DNA of 41,591 bases from Arthrobacter sp. AK04 (GTDB taxonomy: Bacteria > Actinomycetota > Actinomycetes > Actinomycetales > Micrococcaceae), in the NCBI RefSeq assembly GCF_021129155.1, contig NZ_JAJOMC010000041.1:1-41591 (forward strand), read 5' to 3'. Positions 1 through 8,457 of this stretch are shown here, in pieces; position 1 is the first letter of the stretch, and each line of letters begins with the position of its first letter. The position numbers were made by a program, and so were the translations under genes. The notes below the pieces were generated by a model. The model had not been told where the DNA came from. It saw only the letters and a list, made by a program, of their open reading frames with translations, and ran no database searches.

Positions 1-194
1 ACATCGCTGGCATCCGTAGCGCTCCACGCAATCCGAACCCGATCACCAACAGTCACCGTCTTCTTCGACAGCAACGACACCGATGACAACACCGGAGGAG
101 TCACGTCAGCCAACGCCATCGCCGAATTGGCCCCAAGGAAAACCAGAATTAATGCCAAAAATGACGCCAACATACGGCGCAGGCTCTTCCCCAA
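1..194 (-). CDS. Secreted protein, N-terminal fragment (runs off the left edge)
   Basis: Only the first 64 or so codons are present; the rest lies beyond position 1. The fragment starts with a short basic stretch (KSLRR), a hydrophobic run of about 16 residues and an Ala-rich possible cleavage site (AMALA), so it is probably exported. The mature start (DVTPPVLSSVSL, then TVTVGDRVRIAWSATDAS) resembles the first strands of an Ig-like beta-sandwich of the kind repeated in secreted actinobacterial wall or adhesive proteins. I chose a TTG start at 194 because it gives the basic n-region and has GGGG a few bases upstream; ATG at 173 is the alternative. It reads in the same direction as the dehydrogenase operon to its right but is separated by 120 bases with no clear terminator, so it is probably a separate unit. 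Function is unknown. Confidence 0.6.
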   Translation of the reverse strand, partial: MGKSLRRMLASFLALILVFLGANSAMALADVTPPVLSSVSLLSKKTVTVGDRVRIAWSATDASD

Positions 195-314
195 AGTATC
201 CCCATTATTCAGAAGTTCTATGCAAACCTTCGAATCATATCCGCAATTCCGCACACGGATAACATCGCCCTGGAGGCATTGGGAGGAGCTGTTTAGGCGC
301 GCGTCGGGTAGGGG

Positions 315-1853
315 CTAGATGTCTACCAGGAGGGCCTTTGGGTTTTCTATGGCGTCGGCTACGAAGCGGAGGAAGCCGGCTGCGGTGCCTCCGTCGCAGA
401 CGCGGTGGTCGAAGGTCAGGGTGAGCTCGGTGACCTTGCGGACGGCCAGCTCTCCGTTCACTACCCACGGCTTGTCGATAATCCGGCCCACACCCAGGAT
501 GGCCACCTCCGGGTGGTTGATGATCGCCGCGGACCCGTCCACGCCGAACACCCCATAGTTGTTGAGCGTGAACGTGCCGCTGCCCAGTTCCGTGGGGGTC
601 GCCTTGCCTTGGCGCGCGACTTCGGTGAGCCGGCGGATCTCGGCGTCCAGTTCCCGGGCGGTCAGCTTCTCTGCGGCACGGACGGACGGGACCACCAGGC
701 CGCGGTCGGTCTGGGCTGCGATGCCCAGGTTGATGCCGTCGAACGAGACGATCTCCTGCGACCCGTCTTCCGCGGTTTCGATGCGCGTGTTCAGCTCCGG
801 GTACTTTTTTAGCCCGGCTGTGACAAATCGGGCAAGGAACGCGAGCAGGCCGGGCACCTGGTCACTGCCGGACTTGAGCCCTTCACGCAGTTCCATCAGC
901 CCAGTGGCGTCCACGTCCACCCAGACCGTCGCCTCCGGGATCTCGGAGCGGCTGCGGGCCATGTTGGTAGCCACGGCCTTGCGTACGCCCTTGACCGGCG
1001 TCCGGGCGGCGATCGGCAATCCCGTCCGGGCGTCGGTAGTTGCGGTGCCGGTGGCCAAGGTTTCTGCAGGCTCAACCGAGCGGGTCTCGACGGGCCTAGT
1101 CTCGGCGGGCTTGGCTTCGGCAGGCTCAACAACCGGAGCATGAATAGCCTTTTCCACGTCGCGGCGCATGATCAGGCCGCCCTCGCCCGAGCCGGGGAGT
1201 TCACCCAGGTCCACCCCGTGCTCCCGGGCCATGCGCCGGACCAGCGGGGAGATCACCGCGCCGAGCTTGCCGGGGACCCGGGTGCGCAGGAGCGAAAGGT
1301 CCACGTCGGCATCCGGAGCCGCGCCGCCGTCGGCCGCTCCATCCTCCAACGGAAGGGTGCTGACGGACCCGGCCCCGGTAGCAGCAGGTGTCTTCCGCGC
1401 ACGGGTGCGCCGGGCAACCCCGTGGCCGCCCGAGGTCCCGTAGCCAATGAGCACGTTGCCGGACCCGGCTTTTTCTTCTTCCCGGTACGCCTCGGCCTCA
1501 GCCTGGGCAGGGGTGTCCGCCGGCTCGTCCAAGGCTTCACCCAGCTCGGTCTCGGCAGGCTCGGCGACCGGCTCAGCCGGGACGGCAGCATCCGCGGCAA
1601 CGACAGCACCAACAGGCGTCACCGAGATCAGCGGCTTCCCCACGTCGAGGGTCTCCCCCGGCTGCCCGTGCAACTCGGCCACGATGCCGGCGTACGGGGA
1701 CGGCACTTCAACGGTGGACTTGGCGGTCTCCACCTCGGCGATGGGCTGGTCCACGGCAATCGTGTCGCCCACGGCAACGTGCCAGGACACCAGTTCGGCT
1801 TCGGTGAGGCCTTCGCCCAGGTCCGGCAACAAAAACACGCGTGTTTCACTCAT
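315..1853 (-). CDS. bkdC: Dihydrolipoamide acyltransferase (E2) of a 2-oxoacid dehydrogenase complex
   Basis: This is the core acyltransferase of a 2-oxoacid dehydrogenase complex; it moves the acyl group from E1 to CoA through a swinging lipoyl arm. The 512-residue product has one N-terminal lipoyl domain with the lipoylated lysine in EVETAKS (about residue 45), an Ala/Pro/Glu-rich linker, a peripheral-subunit-binding domain (VISPLVRRMAREHGVDL, about residues 200-240), a second linker, and a C-terminal catalytic domain ending with DHRVCDGG, the HxxxDG-type active-site motif. I start at ATG 1853, with GGGAGAA about six bases upstream, rather than at the GTG at 1868. It lies two bases after the E1beta stop and is last in the operon. 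A single lipoyl domain and the neighbouring Lrp-type regulator favour a branched-chain complex, but a pyruvate-type substrate cannot be excluded. No E3 gene is in the window. Confidence 0.93.
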   Translation of the reverse strand: MSETRVFLLPDLGEGLTEAELVSWHVAVGDTIAVDQPIAEVETAKSTVEVPSPYAGIVAELHGQPGETLDVGKPLISVTPVGAVVAADAAVPAEPVAEPAETELGEALDEPADTPAQAEAEAYREEEKAGSGNVLIGYGTSGGHGVARRTRARKTPAATGAGSVSTLPLEDGAADGGAAPDADVDLSLLRTRVPGKLGAVISPLVRRMAREHGVDLGELPGSGEGGLIMRRDVEKAIHAPVVEPAEAKPAETRPVETRSVEPAETLATGTATTDARTGLPIAARTPVKGVRKAVATNMARSRSEIPEATVWVDVDATGLMELREGLKSGSDQVPGLLAFLARFVTAGLKKYPELNTRIETAEDGSQEIVSFDGINLGIAAQTDRGLVVPSVRAAEKLTARELDAEIRRLTEVARQGKATPTELGSGTFTLNNYGVFGVDGSAAIINHPEVAILGVGRIIDKPWVVNGELAVRKVTELTLTFDHRVCDGGTAAGFLRFVADAIENPKALLVDI

Positions 1854-1855
1854 GG

Positions 1856-2968
1856 TCAGTTCTCCCACTGAAGGTCGTCAACGGCGTCGAGGATGCGGTC
1901 CACGCCGGGCAGGTAGTACTTCTCAAGCTTGGGCGCCGGGTACGGGATGTCGAACCCGGTGACGCGGCGGATGGGGGCGGCCAGGTGGTGGAAGCAGCGC
2001 TCCTGCACCCGGGCCACGATTTCGGAGGACACGGACGCGAAGCCGTGGGCCTCGGCGATCACCACGGCCCGGCCGGTCTTCCGCACCGACTCGCAGACGG
2101 TGGCGTCGTCGAACGGCACAAGGGTGCGCACGTCGATGACTTCCAGCGAGCGCCCCTCCAGCGCGGCGGCCTCGGCGGCGGCGAGCGCGGTGGGGACGGA
2201 CGGCCCGTAGGCAATGAGGGTGGCGTCGGTTCCGGGACGGGCGACGGCGGCGCGGCCTTCCGAGGATTGCCCCGCCGAAGCAGCGGCTGAGTGGGCGGTC
2301 CGAAGCTCGGCAAGGTCCACCAGGTCCTTGGACCAGTAGAGCTTCTTGGGCTCCATGAAGATGACGGGATCGTCCGAGTCGATGGCTTCGCGGAGCATCC
2401 GGTACCCGTCCGCCACGGTGGCGGGGGTGAACACCTTCAGGCCGGCGGTGTGGGCGTAGTAGGACTCGGAGGAGTCGCAGTGGTGCTCCACTCCCCCGAT
2501 GCCGCCGCCATAGGGGACCCGGATCACCATGGGCAGCTTCACGGCGCCCTTGGTGCGGTTGTGCATCTTGGCCACGTGGCTGATGATCTGCTCGAACGCC
2601 GGGTAGGCGAACGCGTCGAACTGCATCTCGATCACGGGGCGCATCCCGTTGATGGCCATGCCCACGGCCGTGCCCACAATGCCGGACTCGGCCAGCGGGG
2701 TGTCGAAGCAGCGCTGCTCGCCGAAGGTGGCGGTGAGCCCGTCGGTGATGCGGAAGACGCCGCCCAGCTGGCCCACGTCCTCGCCGAACACCAGGACGGA
2801 GGGGTCGGCGTGCATCGCGTCGGCCAGGGCGGTGTTCAGCGCCTTGGCCATGGTGACCGGCTGGGGGGCCGCAGCCTCGGACAAAGCGGCGGCGGAGGCG
2901 GCAGCCCGGGCGGTGGCGGCGGAAACGTTGCCGTTGGCCTCGGACGAGGCGGTGATGGTGGGGCTCAC
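1856..2968 (-). CDS. bkdB: 2-oxoacid dehydrogenase E1 component, beta subunit
   Basis: This is the beta half of the thiamine-diphosphate E1 enzyme, which decarboxylates the 2-oxoacid and acylates the lipoyl arm of E2. The 370-residue length is a little above the usual 325-350 because of an Ala-rich N-terminal tail of about 35 residues. Family landmarks include MAKALNTAL, FGEDVGQLGGVFRIT, DTPLAESGIVGTAVGMA and the C-terminal transketolase segment EVIDVRTLVPFDD. The start is a GTG at 2968 overlapping the E1alpha stop by four bases (GTGA), with AAGGAGG seven bases upstream, so translation is coupled. It sits between E1alpha and E2 in the standard order. Substrate class is inferred, as for its partners. 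Confidence 0.94.
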   Translation of the reverse strand: MSPTITASSEANGNVSAATARAAASAAALSEAAAPQPVTMAKALNTALADAMHADPSVLVFGEDVGQLGGVFRITDGLTATFGEQRCFDTPLAESGIVGTAVGMAINGMRPVIEMQFDAFAYPAFEQIISHVAKMHNRTKGAVKLPMVIRVPYGGGIGGVEHHCDSSESYYAHTAGLKVFTPATVADGYRMLREAIDSDDPVIFMEPKKLYWSKDLVDLAELRTAHSAAASAGQSSEGRAAVARPGTDATLIAYGPSVPTALAAAEAAALEGRSLEVIDVRTLVPFDDATVCESVRKTGRAVVIAEAHGFASVSSEIVARVQERCFHHLAAPIRRVTGFDIPYPAPKLEKYYLPGVDRILDAVDDLQWEN

Positions 2969-4197
2969 TTGCCGGCCTCCTTCGAATCAGATGTTGATGC
3001 TGCGTCGCGGGCGAGCTCGTCGGCGAGCAGGGCGGACTGTTCCTGCAGCTGCGGCGTGGTCTTTTCAAAGACGTGGCGGAAGAGCTCCTGCGGGTCCACG
3101 GGCACATCCTCACTGAGCCCGTCGCGCAGTTGCGTGGCAACCGCTTCCGCCTTTTCGCGGATCCGTGCCTCGCCGTCGTCGTCCAATAAACCGCGGTCCG
3201 TGAGGTATGTGCGCATCCGGTTCACCGGGTCCTTGGCCCGCCACTCCGCAACCTCGGAGCTTTCCCGGTAGCGCGTGTCGTCGTCGGCATTGGTGTGGGC
3301 CTGCATGCGGTAGGTGTTGGCTTCCACCAGCAGGGGGCCGGAGCCGCCGCGGCACAGCGCAACGGCGCGGTCCAGGACGGCGAGGAGGGCCACGACGTCG
3401 TTGCCGTCCACGCGTTCGCCGGCCATGCCGTAGCCCACGGCCTTGTGCGCGAGCGACGGCGCCACGGACTGGTGCGCCAGCGGCACGGAGATGGCGTACT
3501 TGTTGTTCTGCACGAAGAAGATGACGGGCAGGTGGAAGACGGCGGCGAAGTTCAGGGCCTCGTGGAAATCGCCTTCGGAGGTGGCGCCGTCGCCGCACAT
3601 GGCCAGCACCACGGTGTCCTCGCCGCGGAGCTTGGCAGCGTGGGCCACGCCCACGGCGTGCAGCAGCTGGGTGGTGAGCGGCGTGCACTGGATGCCCACC
3701 TTGTGCTTGAGGGGATCGAACCCGCCGTGCCAGTCGCCGCGGAAGATGGTCATCACCTGCACGGGGTCCACGCCGCGGGTCATCACGGCCACGGCGTCGC
3801 GGTAGGTGGGGAACATCCAGTCGCCCTTGGAGAGGCACAGGGCGGCGGCCACCTGGCAGGCCTCCTGACCGTGGCTGGAGGGGTACACGGCCATGCGGCC
3901 CTGCCGGACCAGGGCAGAGTTCTGGTCATTGACGCGGCGTCCGACGACGAGCTGTTCGTACGCTGCGAGCAGTTCCCCATCGCCGGGCAAAGGGTATTCG
4001 TGGCCGGGTTCGGTGCCCTGCTCACCCTGAGGCTTGAGCCGGCCGTCCGGGTCCACCATCTCGATTTGGTGCCGGGCGGGGAGCATGTAGTCCTCGGCAG
4101 TGATGCCGAACTTCTTGGCTGCCTGGGCGAGGGCGTCCTCGGCGGGTGCCTGACTGGTTGTGTCCGGGTGCGCGGTGTGGTCTGCGGAGATCGTCAT
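2965..4197 (-). CDS. bkdA: 2-oxoacid dehydrogenase E1 component, alpha subunit
   Basis: This subunit binds thiamine diphosphate and catalyses oxidative decarboxylation together with E1beta. The 410-residue product carries the ThDP/Mg motif beginning MCGDGATSEGDFHEALNF and ending in QNNKYAIS (about residues 200-240), and the phosphorylation-loop region AHTNADDDTRYR, which is close to the branched-chain and actinobacterial pyruvate-type E1alpha consensus. It is the first gene of the operon: ATG at 4197 has AAGGA about eight bases upstream, and more than 500 bases of non-coding DNA precede it. Downstream it overlaps E1beta by four bases. A divergent Lrp/AsnC-type gene lies 850 bases away, an arrangement typical of bkd loci and compatible with amino-acid-responsive control, though no operator could be proved by eye. 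Confidence 0.95.
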   Translation of the reverse strand: MTISADHTAHPDTTSQAPAEDALAQAAKKFGITAEDYMLPARHQIEMVDPDGRLKPQGEQGTEPGHEYPLPGDGELLAAYEQLVVGRRVNDQNSALVRQGRMAVYPSSHGQEACQVAAALCLSKGDWMFPTYRDAVAVMTRGVDPVQVMTIFRGDWHGGFDPLKHKVGIQCTPLTTQLLHAVGVAHAAKLRGEDTVVLAMCGDGATSEGDFHEALNFAAVFHLPVIFFVQNNKYAISVPLAHQSVAPSLAHKAVGYGMAGERVDGNDVVALLAVLDRAVALCRGGSGPLLVEANTYRMQAHTNADDDTRYRESSEVAEWRAKDPVNRMRTYLTDRGLLDDDGEARIREKAEAVATQLRDGLSEDVPVDPQELFRHVFEKTTPQLQEQSALLADELARDAASTSDSKEAGK

Positions 4198-4702
4198 TGT
4201 TCCGTCCTTCTGTTGCCACTATTCCTTCCCAGTATCGTCCTGCGGATGGTTTCGTATCCAGCACCTGCAGGAATCGTGGAGAAGCTGCTCGATAACGCCG
4301 TTTCTGGAAGACGTTTTGGCAGTGTGAGCCACGTTACGGATATGTGCGATGGACAAATTGGCTGATGGGCTAGGGACGGAAGGCCCTTGACCCCTATGCC
4401 CATGGGGACCACACTCAGTGGGACGCGATTGACGGAATGGTCTCTCCGTTGCATCACACAGGATCTTTTCCACGCCTCAGGCGGGGAGAAGACTCCGTAC
4501 CAGGTTGCAGGGTTTTCCCGTGTTGGGGGCGCATGGTGCGGCGATGGATGCGGAGGGGACAGTGCGGCTCCCTCCGCCCCTGAACGATCTTGCACCGGCC
4601 AGCCTTCCCTGCGGATGCCGCGGACCGGAGAATCACGCGCCGCCCGTACCCCGGGGGCGCCGAATCATGAACGCGGAAATTACTAAGGGTGGGGCAGCTG
4701 CA
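4198..4702. other. Divergent intergenic region between the dehydrogenase operon and the regulator side
   Basis: About 500 bases without a convincing gene. Several open frames cross it on both strands but give low-complexity or Cys/Pro/Arg-rich products without family features. It must contain the leftward promoter of the dehydrogenase operon and probably a rightward one. I see no clear -35/-10 pair and no strong palindrome that I would name an operator. Confidence 0.5.
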
Positions 4703-4933
4703 ATGGGCATTGAGAACTTGTGGGACCGGCTGGAGCCAGAGACGCGGCAGTGGCTGGTGGAGAACCCCGGCTGCAGGATCCTTCCCCGGACGGTGGTGGC
4801 ATCGATTGCCAAGGCCACCGGCACCGAGCTGGAGCAGGACAGGCACGGTGAGAGTACCCTCTCCGCGGGTGACTGCGACTTCATCCGCAGGGCAGCAGAG
4901 CTGCAGGAGGCTGAGAGCCACACGTCCTCATAG
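4703..4933 (+). CDS. Small hypothetical protein (76 aa)
   Basis: The 76-residue product has normal composition and GC-rich third positions. It begins MGIENLWDRLEPETRQWLVE and has a central stretch with PRTVVASIAKATG, then a C-terminal predicted helix (DCDFIRRAAELQEAE). There is no signal peptide, membrane segment or metal motif, so it is probably a small cytosolic all-helical protein. ATG 4703 is preceded by an AAGGGTGGGG purine run about ten bases upstream. An upstream in-frame ATG at 4667 would add 12 residues of less typical composition and is the alternative. It lies between the dehydrogenase operon and the Lrp-type regulator, 115 bases before the latter. I do not recognise the family; the helical pattern is faintly reminiscent of a DNA-binding domain but shows no definite helix-turn-helix. 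Confidence 0.6.
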   Translation: MGIENLWDRLEPETRQWLVENPGCRILPRTVVASIAKATGTELEQDRHGESTLSAGDCDFIRRAAELQEAESHTSS

Positions 4934-5048
4934 CTGCACCTCTGCTTGATTCCCGTATCCCACGGCTACCCGAGCCGCTCAAAGCTGGTCAATTCGCCCT
5001 AGACTGGGAGACGAATTGTAACTGTGAGGCAGCTTACGGACGGGGGCC

Positions 5049-5522
5049 TTGGGCAACGTGGCAGCAAGGGATACCGGGACTGAACCTGTCCCGTTGGACG
5101 AGATCGACCGCAGGATCATTGCGGAGCTGACCCGGGACGGCCGCATGTCCGTGACGCAGGTGGCCGAGAACGTCCATATTTCCCGGGCGCACGCCTACAC
5201 GCGCATCGCCCGGCTCACCGGCGAGGGCGTGCTGTCCAAGTTCACCGCTCTGGTGGACCCCATTAAGGCAGGGCTGCGCTCGTCCGCCTACGTGACGCTG
5301 AAGCTGAAGCAGGACGCCTGGCGCGAACTCCGCGACCAGCTGGGCGCCATCCCCGAGGTGCACCACGTGGCCCTGGTGGGCGGCGACTTCGACGTGATCC
5401 TGCTGGTCCGCGCTGTGGACAACATCGACCTGCGCCGGGTCATCTTCGACCAGCTGCAGTCAATGCCGGGCGTGCTGGATACGCAGACGTTCCTGGTGTT
5501 TGAGGATCTGGATACACGCTAA
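5049..5522 (+). CDS. Lrp/AsnC-family transcriptional regulator
   Basis: A 157-residue leucine-responsive-type regulator. Residues about 15-65 form the AsnC winged helix-turn-helix (LDEIDRRIIAELTRDGRMSV, then VAENVHISRAHAYTRIARLTGEGVL). Residues about 75-150 form the RAM ligand-binding and oligomerisation domain (GLRSSAYVTLKL, then VHHVALVGGDFDVILLV). Such proteins assemble as dimers to octamers and sense amino acids. TTG 5049 is the first start and has GGGGG only two bases away; GTG 5058 has better spacing from that purine run and may be the real start, so the first three residues are uncertain. The gene diverges from the E1alpha-E1beta-E2 operon, and BkdR-type regulation of that operon is the obvious inference. 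A hairpin follows 27 bases after the stop. Confidence 0.9.
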   Translation: MGNVAARDTGTEPVPLDEIDRRIIAELTRDGRMSVTQVAENVHISRAHAYTRIARLTGEGVLSKFTALVDPIKAGLRSSAYVTLKLKQDAWRELRDQLGAIPEVHHVALVGGDFDVILLVRAVDNIDLRRVIFDQLQSMPGVLDTQTFLVFEDLDTR

Positions 5523-5548
5523 ATCCCCTCACAGCCATAAACGGGGGC

Positions 5549-5575
5549 AATGTGGACTCTGCGGAGAGCCACATT
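5549..5575 (+). terminator. Hairpin after the Lrp-type gene
   Basis: The arms AATGTGG and CCACATT, extended inside by CTCT and AGAG around a GCGG loop with one bulged base, form a stem of about 11 pairs. It is followed by CTTTG rather than a clean T-run. Position shortly after the regulator stop fits a terminator. Confidence 0.5.
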
Positions 5576-5752
5576 CTTTGGGTGCCCGCCTTCCATTAGC
5601 GCCGGCAATGCAGAAGCATTCGTCCAAGGGGGGCAACAGCTCCAGGCCCTCTGCCCACCTGCGGTAGACAAACCCACTCCCGGGTGGGGGGACAAGTCCC
5701 CACGTTCACGCTGGCCGTTTCACGGCTGGCCTTGAGGTTGAGAAAGGCTGGC

Positions 5753-7957
5753 ATGCGCTCACGGAAGCGGACATTGACCCGGAACGGCGGCAGGAGGTGG
5801 ACTGCGTCCGCCCTGGGAGCGGCCCTTGCTGGAACCCTCCTTATCCCCTTCGGCAGCCCCGCCGCCGCCGACAACACAGCCGGTTGGGACTGCGCCGGCG
5901 GTTTTGTGGCCATGACCTTCGACGACGGTCCGGACATATCCACCAAGGACCGCACGTCGTGGATCCTGGACACCCTCCGCTCCTACGGCGTGCACGCCAC
6001 CTTTTTTGACCTTGGCGAACGGATAGCGGACCGGTACCAGGTGACGCGGCCTGACCTTGTCCTGAGGGAGCAGGCAGAAGGCCACACGGTTGCCAACCAC
6101 ACCTGGGACCATCCCGACCTGACCAGGGTGAGCCAAACAGAGGTCCGGTCCCAGCTCACACGCGCCAATGACGCGATCATCGCGGCGGGGGCGGCGCGGC
6201 CCACCCTGTTCCGGCCGCCCTTTGGATACAGCAACGCGGACGTTGCCGCCGTTGGCGAGTCCCTTGGGCTGCGCCAGGTGCTGTGGGACGTCAACACCGG
6301 GGACACTGCTGCAACCAGCCCGACGGCGGTCTCCAGTGCTGTACTCTCGCGTGTCCGGTCGGGAAGTGTTGTTGTCCTCCATGACTGGGCGCCTCATACC
6401 GCCGAGGCACTTCCCGCCATACTGGACGGTCTGAAAGCGCGGAACCTCTGCCCTGGCCTTGTGGCCCCCTCGGATACCTACAACGCCCAGATCCGCAGCT
6501 ATGCCTCCGTCATCCCGGACCCCAACGGTCCCAACACGGCAAGCCCCCGGCAGTGCCCCTGTTCCATCTTTGCCCCCACGCATGTCCCGGCAGTGACCTC
6601 AACATCATCCACGGGCCCGCACGAACTCGGAGTGCGCTTTGCCACTGATGTACCGGGAATGATCACGGCGGTCCGCTTCTACAAGGGTTCAGCCAACACA
6701 GGACTGCACCCGGTTCGGTTGTGGTCCAACAGCGGCACGCTGCTGGGCTCGGCGAACGCAGGGAGCGAAACCAGCTCCGGATGGCAGCAGGTGGAGATCC
6801 CCGGTGGCATCCGGGTCCAGCCGAACACGGCATATGTCGCCTCCTACTCCGCCCCTGTAGGCCGGTTCGCCCAGGACGTCAACTACTTCACCAGCCCTGC
6901 CGGTTCCCCTCCCCTTCGCGGGCTGGCGAGCACCACGTCTTCCTTGAACGGCATCTACGCCACGGCCACCGGGGCTTTCCCCACCCGGTCCTATTCGGCG
7001 AGCAGCTACGGCGTGGATGTTGTCTTCGTCCCGGACACGGACCTTCCGGATGTGCCGTTGGTGGCCAAGGACGACGCTGCCTCCGCTTCCTATGAGACAG
7101 CCCTGGCTGTGGCCGCGCCGGGCGTGTTGGCAAATGACAGCGGCAGGGGCCTGTCCGTTTCGGCCTGGACGCAGCCGGCCCACGGAACGGTCACCATGCA
7201 GCCGTCCGGAGGGTACAACTACACGCCGGCAGCAGGGTTCTCCGGAGCAGATTCCTTCACCTACACGGTCCGGGACGAGGCGGGAGCGACGGCGTCCGCC
7301 AGCGTGGCGGTCACCGTTTCAGCGGCGGAGGCGGTCCTTGCGCGTGACTCCTTCACCCGGATCCTGACGGGCACCTGGGGCACGGCGGACCTCGGTGGTT
7401 CCTGGACGCCCAACAGCTCCACGCTCAGCGTGGACGGCCAGCGCGGCGCCTTCACCCTTTCGCCGGGACAGACCCGGCAGGTCTTCCTGGGCGTCAAAGC
7501 CACGGATACTGATACCAGGGCCACGGTCCAATTGAACGCGGCAGCGAGCGGAAGCGGCGCGTACGCCAGCATCGTCACCCGCCGCGTGGCTCCTGCCGTT
7601 GAATACCGAGGCACGGCCAGGGTGCTGCCCAACGGGACCGTGAGCGCCCTGATCTACCGGATGAACGGCTCTGATCCCGCAACCATCATCGGACCGGAGG
7701 TCGCTGTCCAGGGCCTTTCGGCCGCCCCGGGATCCACGCTCTCGCTGCGCCTGAAGTCCGTGGGCGTGAGCCCCACCACGCTCGCGCTGACCGTGTGGCA
7801 GGCCGGCACGGCGCAGCCTGCTCCACAGGTCACCGCCACGGACAGCACTACGGCCCTCCAAACGGCAGGAGGTACCGGGCTGACGGCGGCCATCTCCTCC
7901 AAGAGCACAACAGGGATGAAGCTTAGTTTCGACGACTTCGTGCTGAGCGCTGGATAG
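5753..7957 (+). CDS. Secreted polysaccharide deacetylase (CE4/NodB) with DUF4082, Ig-like and lectin-like C-terminal domains
   Basis: A 734-residue exported enzyme predicted to remove N- or O-acetyl groups from a glycan such as peptidoglycan, chitin-like polymer or the exopolysaccharide made nearby. An Arg-rich n-region and hydrophobic core end at SPAAADN (about residue 40). The NodB motifs are complete: TFDDGP (55-60), HTWDH (116-120), RPPFG (154-158), WDVNTGD (178-184) and VVLHD (207-211), so metal binding and catalysis should be intact. Behind it come a DUF4082-type beta domain (HELGVRFATDVPG, about 285-425), a cadherin/Ig-like repeat (GVLANDSGRGLSV, then GADSFTYTVRDEAG, about 440-540), and a concanavalin-type C-terminal domain (DSFTR, then GTWGTADLGGSW, about 545-734). 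ATG 5753 has AGAAAGG upstream. A strong hairpin follows the stop. The accessory domains suggest carbohydrate or wall binding. Confidence 0.92.
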   Translation: MRSRKRTLTRNGGRRWTASALGAALAGTLLIPFGSPAAADNTAGWDCAGGFVAMTFDDGPDISTKDRTSWILDTLRSYGVHATFFDLGERIADRYQVTRPDLVLREQAEGHTVANHTWDHPDLTRVSQTEVRSQLTRANDAIIAAGAARPTLFRPPFGYSNADVAAVGESLGLRQVLWDVNTGDTAATSPTAVSSAVLSRVRSGSVVVLHDWAPHTAEALPAILDGLKARNLCPGLVAPSDTYNAQIRSYASVIPDPNGPNTASPRQCPCSIFAPTHVPAVTSTSSTGPHELGVRFATDVPGMITAVRFYKGSANTGLHPVRLWSNSGTLLGSANAGSETSSGWQQVEIPGGIRVQPNTAYVASYSAPVGRFAQDVNYFTSPAGSPPLRGLASTTSSLNGIYATATGAFPTRSYSASSYGVDVVFVPDTDLPDVPLVAKDDAASASYETALAVAAPGVLANDSGRGLSVSAWTQPAHGTVTMQPSGGYNYTPAAGFSGADSFTYTVRDEAGATASASVAVTVSAAEAVLARDSFTRILTGTWGTADLGGSWTPNSSTLSVDGQRGAFTLSPGQTRQVFLGVKATDTDTRATVQLNAAASGSGAYASIVTRRVAPAVEYRGTARVLPNGTVSALIYRMNGSDPATIIGPEVAVQGLSAAPGSTLSLRLKSVGVSPTTLALTVWQAGTAQPAPQVTATDSTTALQTAGGTGLTAAISSKSTTGMKLSFDDFVLSAG

Positions 7958-7983
7958 CATTTTCGGGACAGAACGGAGCGTCC

Positions 7984-8017
7984 GGGGACCCTTTGCGTAC
8001 TTGCGCAGAGGGTCCCC
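7984..8017 (+). terminator. Strong hairpin terminator after the deacetylase gene
   Basis: A 14-pair stem (GGGGACCCTTTGCG against CGCAGAGGGTCCCC, one G-T wobble) closes a five- or six-base loop, 26 bases after the deacetylase stop. No T-run follows, which is common in high-GC actinobacteria. It also marks the left border of the degenerate region. Confidence 0.7.
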
Positions 8018-8385
8018 GACAGGTCACCTCTACGACCTGCAGTATCGCTGAAACCATTAGCGTTGTTCGTCTAGTGTTACCAGGGCCTCTAATGGAGCGC
8101 CTTTATGAACAAGTAATACTGTTCCGGGCCGTAGGCAGCACGGGGATCGCATTGGTCGGTCCTGGCCAGGACCGCTCGAGCGCTTTAACTGGCGTCGATC
8201 GAGAATCGCCCGCTCGAATCCCACCATCAGCCTGGAGTTCGGCAACAGTCCGTCGGTCACCGACGCATAGTTGTTCAGGCCGACTCTAACTCATTCTAAC
8301 GTTGCTCCTCCAAAGTGCCGGAGTAAACCAGTGCGTATCCGTCCAAGCGTCGGTTCCACCCGCCTGCGTCTTGCATTTCGGGAGA
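8018..8385. other. Non-coding stretch before the IS remnant
   Basis: About 370 bases with no supported gene on either strand. A segment near 8205-8225 superficially resembles a tRNA T-loop but cannot be folded into a tRNA. Confidence 0.45.
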
Positions 8386-8446
8386 TGTCGGTGACGGTCG
8401 AAAAGTGAGCCATTGTGACGGCTTGGCGTCCAGCGGTCGTTGCAAC
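8386..8446 (-). repeat. IS30 3'-end repeat, left copy
   Basis: Inverted relative to 9731-9792. Shared blocks read outward-in as GGTCGAAAAGTGAGCCATT, then after a variable stretch TCCAGC, GTCGTTGCAAC. The two copies differ at scattered positions, so they come from diverged element copies rather than a recent duplication. Confidence 0.65.
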
Positions 8447-8457
8447 ATCTGAGCGAT

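Noticed and set aside
2291..4365. Long plus-strand open frames opposite the E1alpha and E1beta genes
   Set aside because: Their His/Gly/Val-rich translations are mirror images of GC-rich coding sequence on the other strand, without family features or starts with ribosome-binding sites.
4387..4686. 99-codon plus-strand frame upstream of the small gene at 4703
   Set aside because: Low-complexity Gly/Cys/Pro/Arg translation; another frame over the same end carries the better 76-residue gene.
8190..8260. tRNA-like T-loop (CTCGAATCCC)
   Set aside because: No matching acceptor, D or anticodon arms can be formed around it on either strand.
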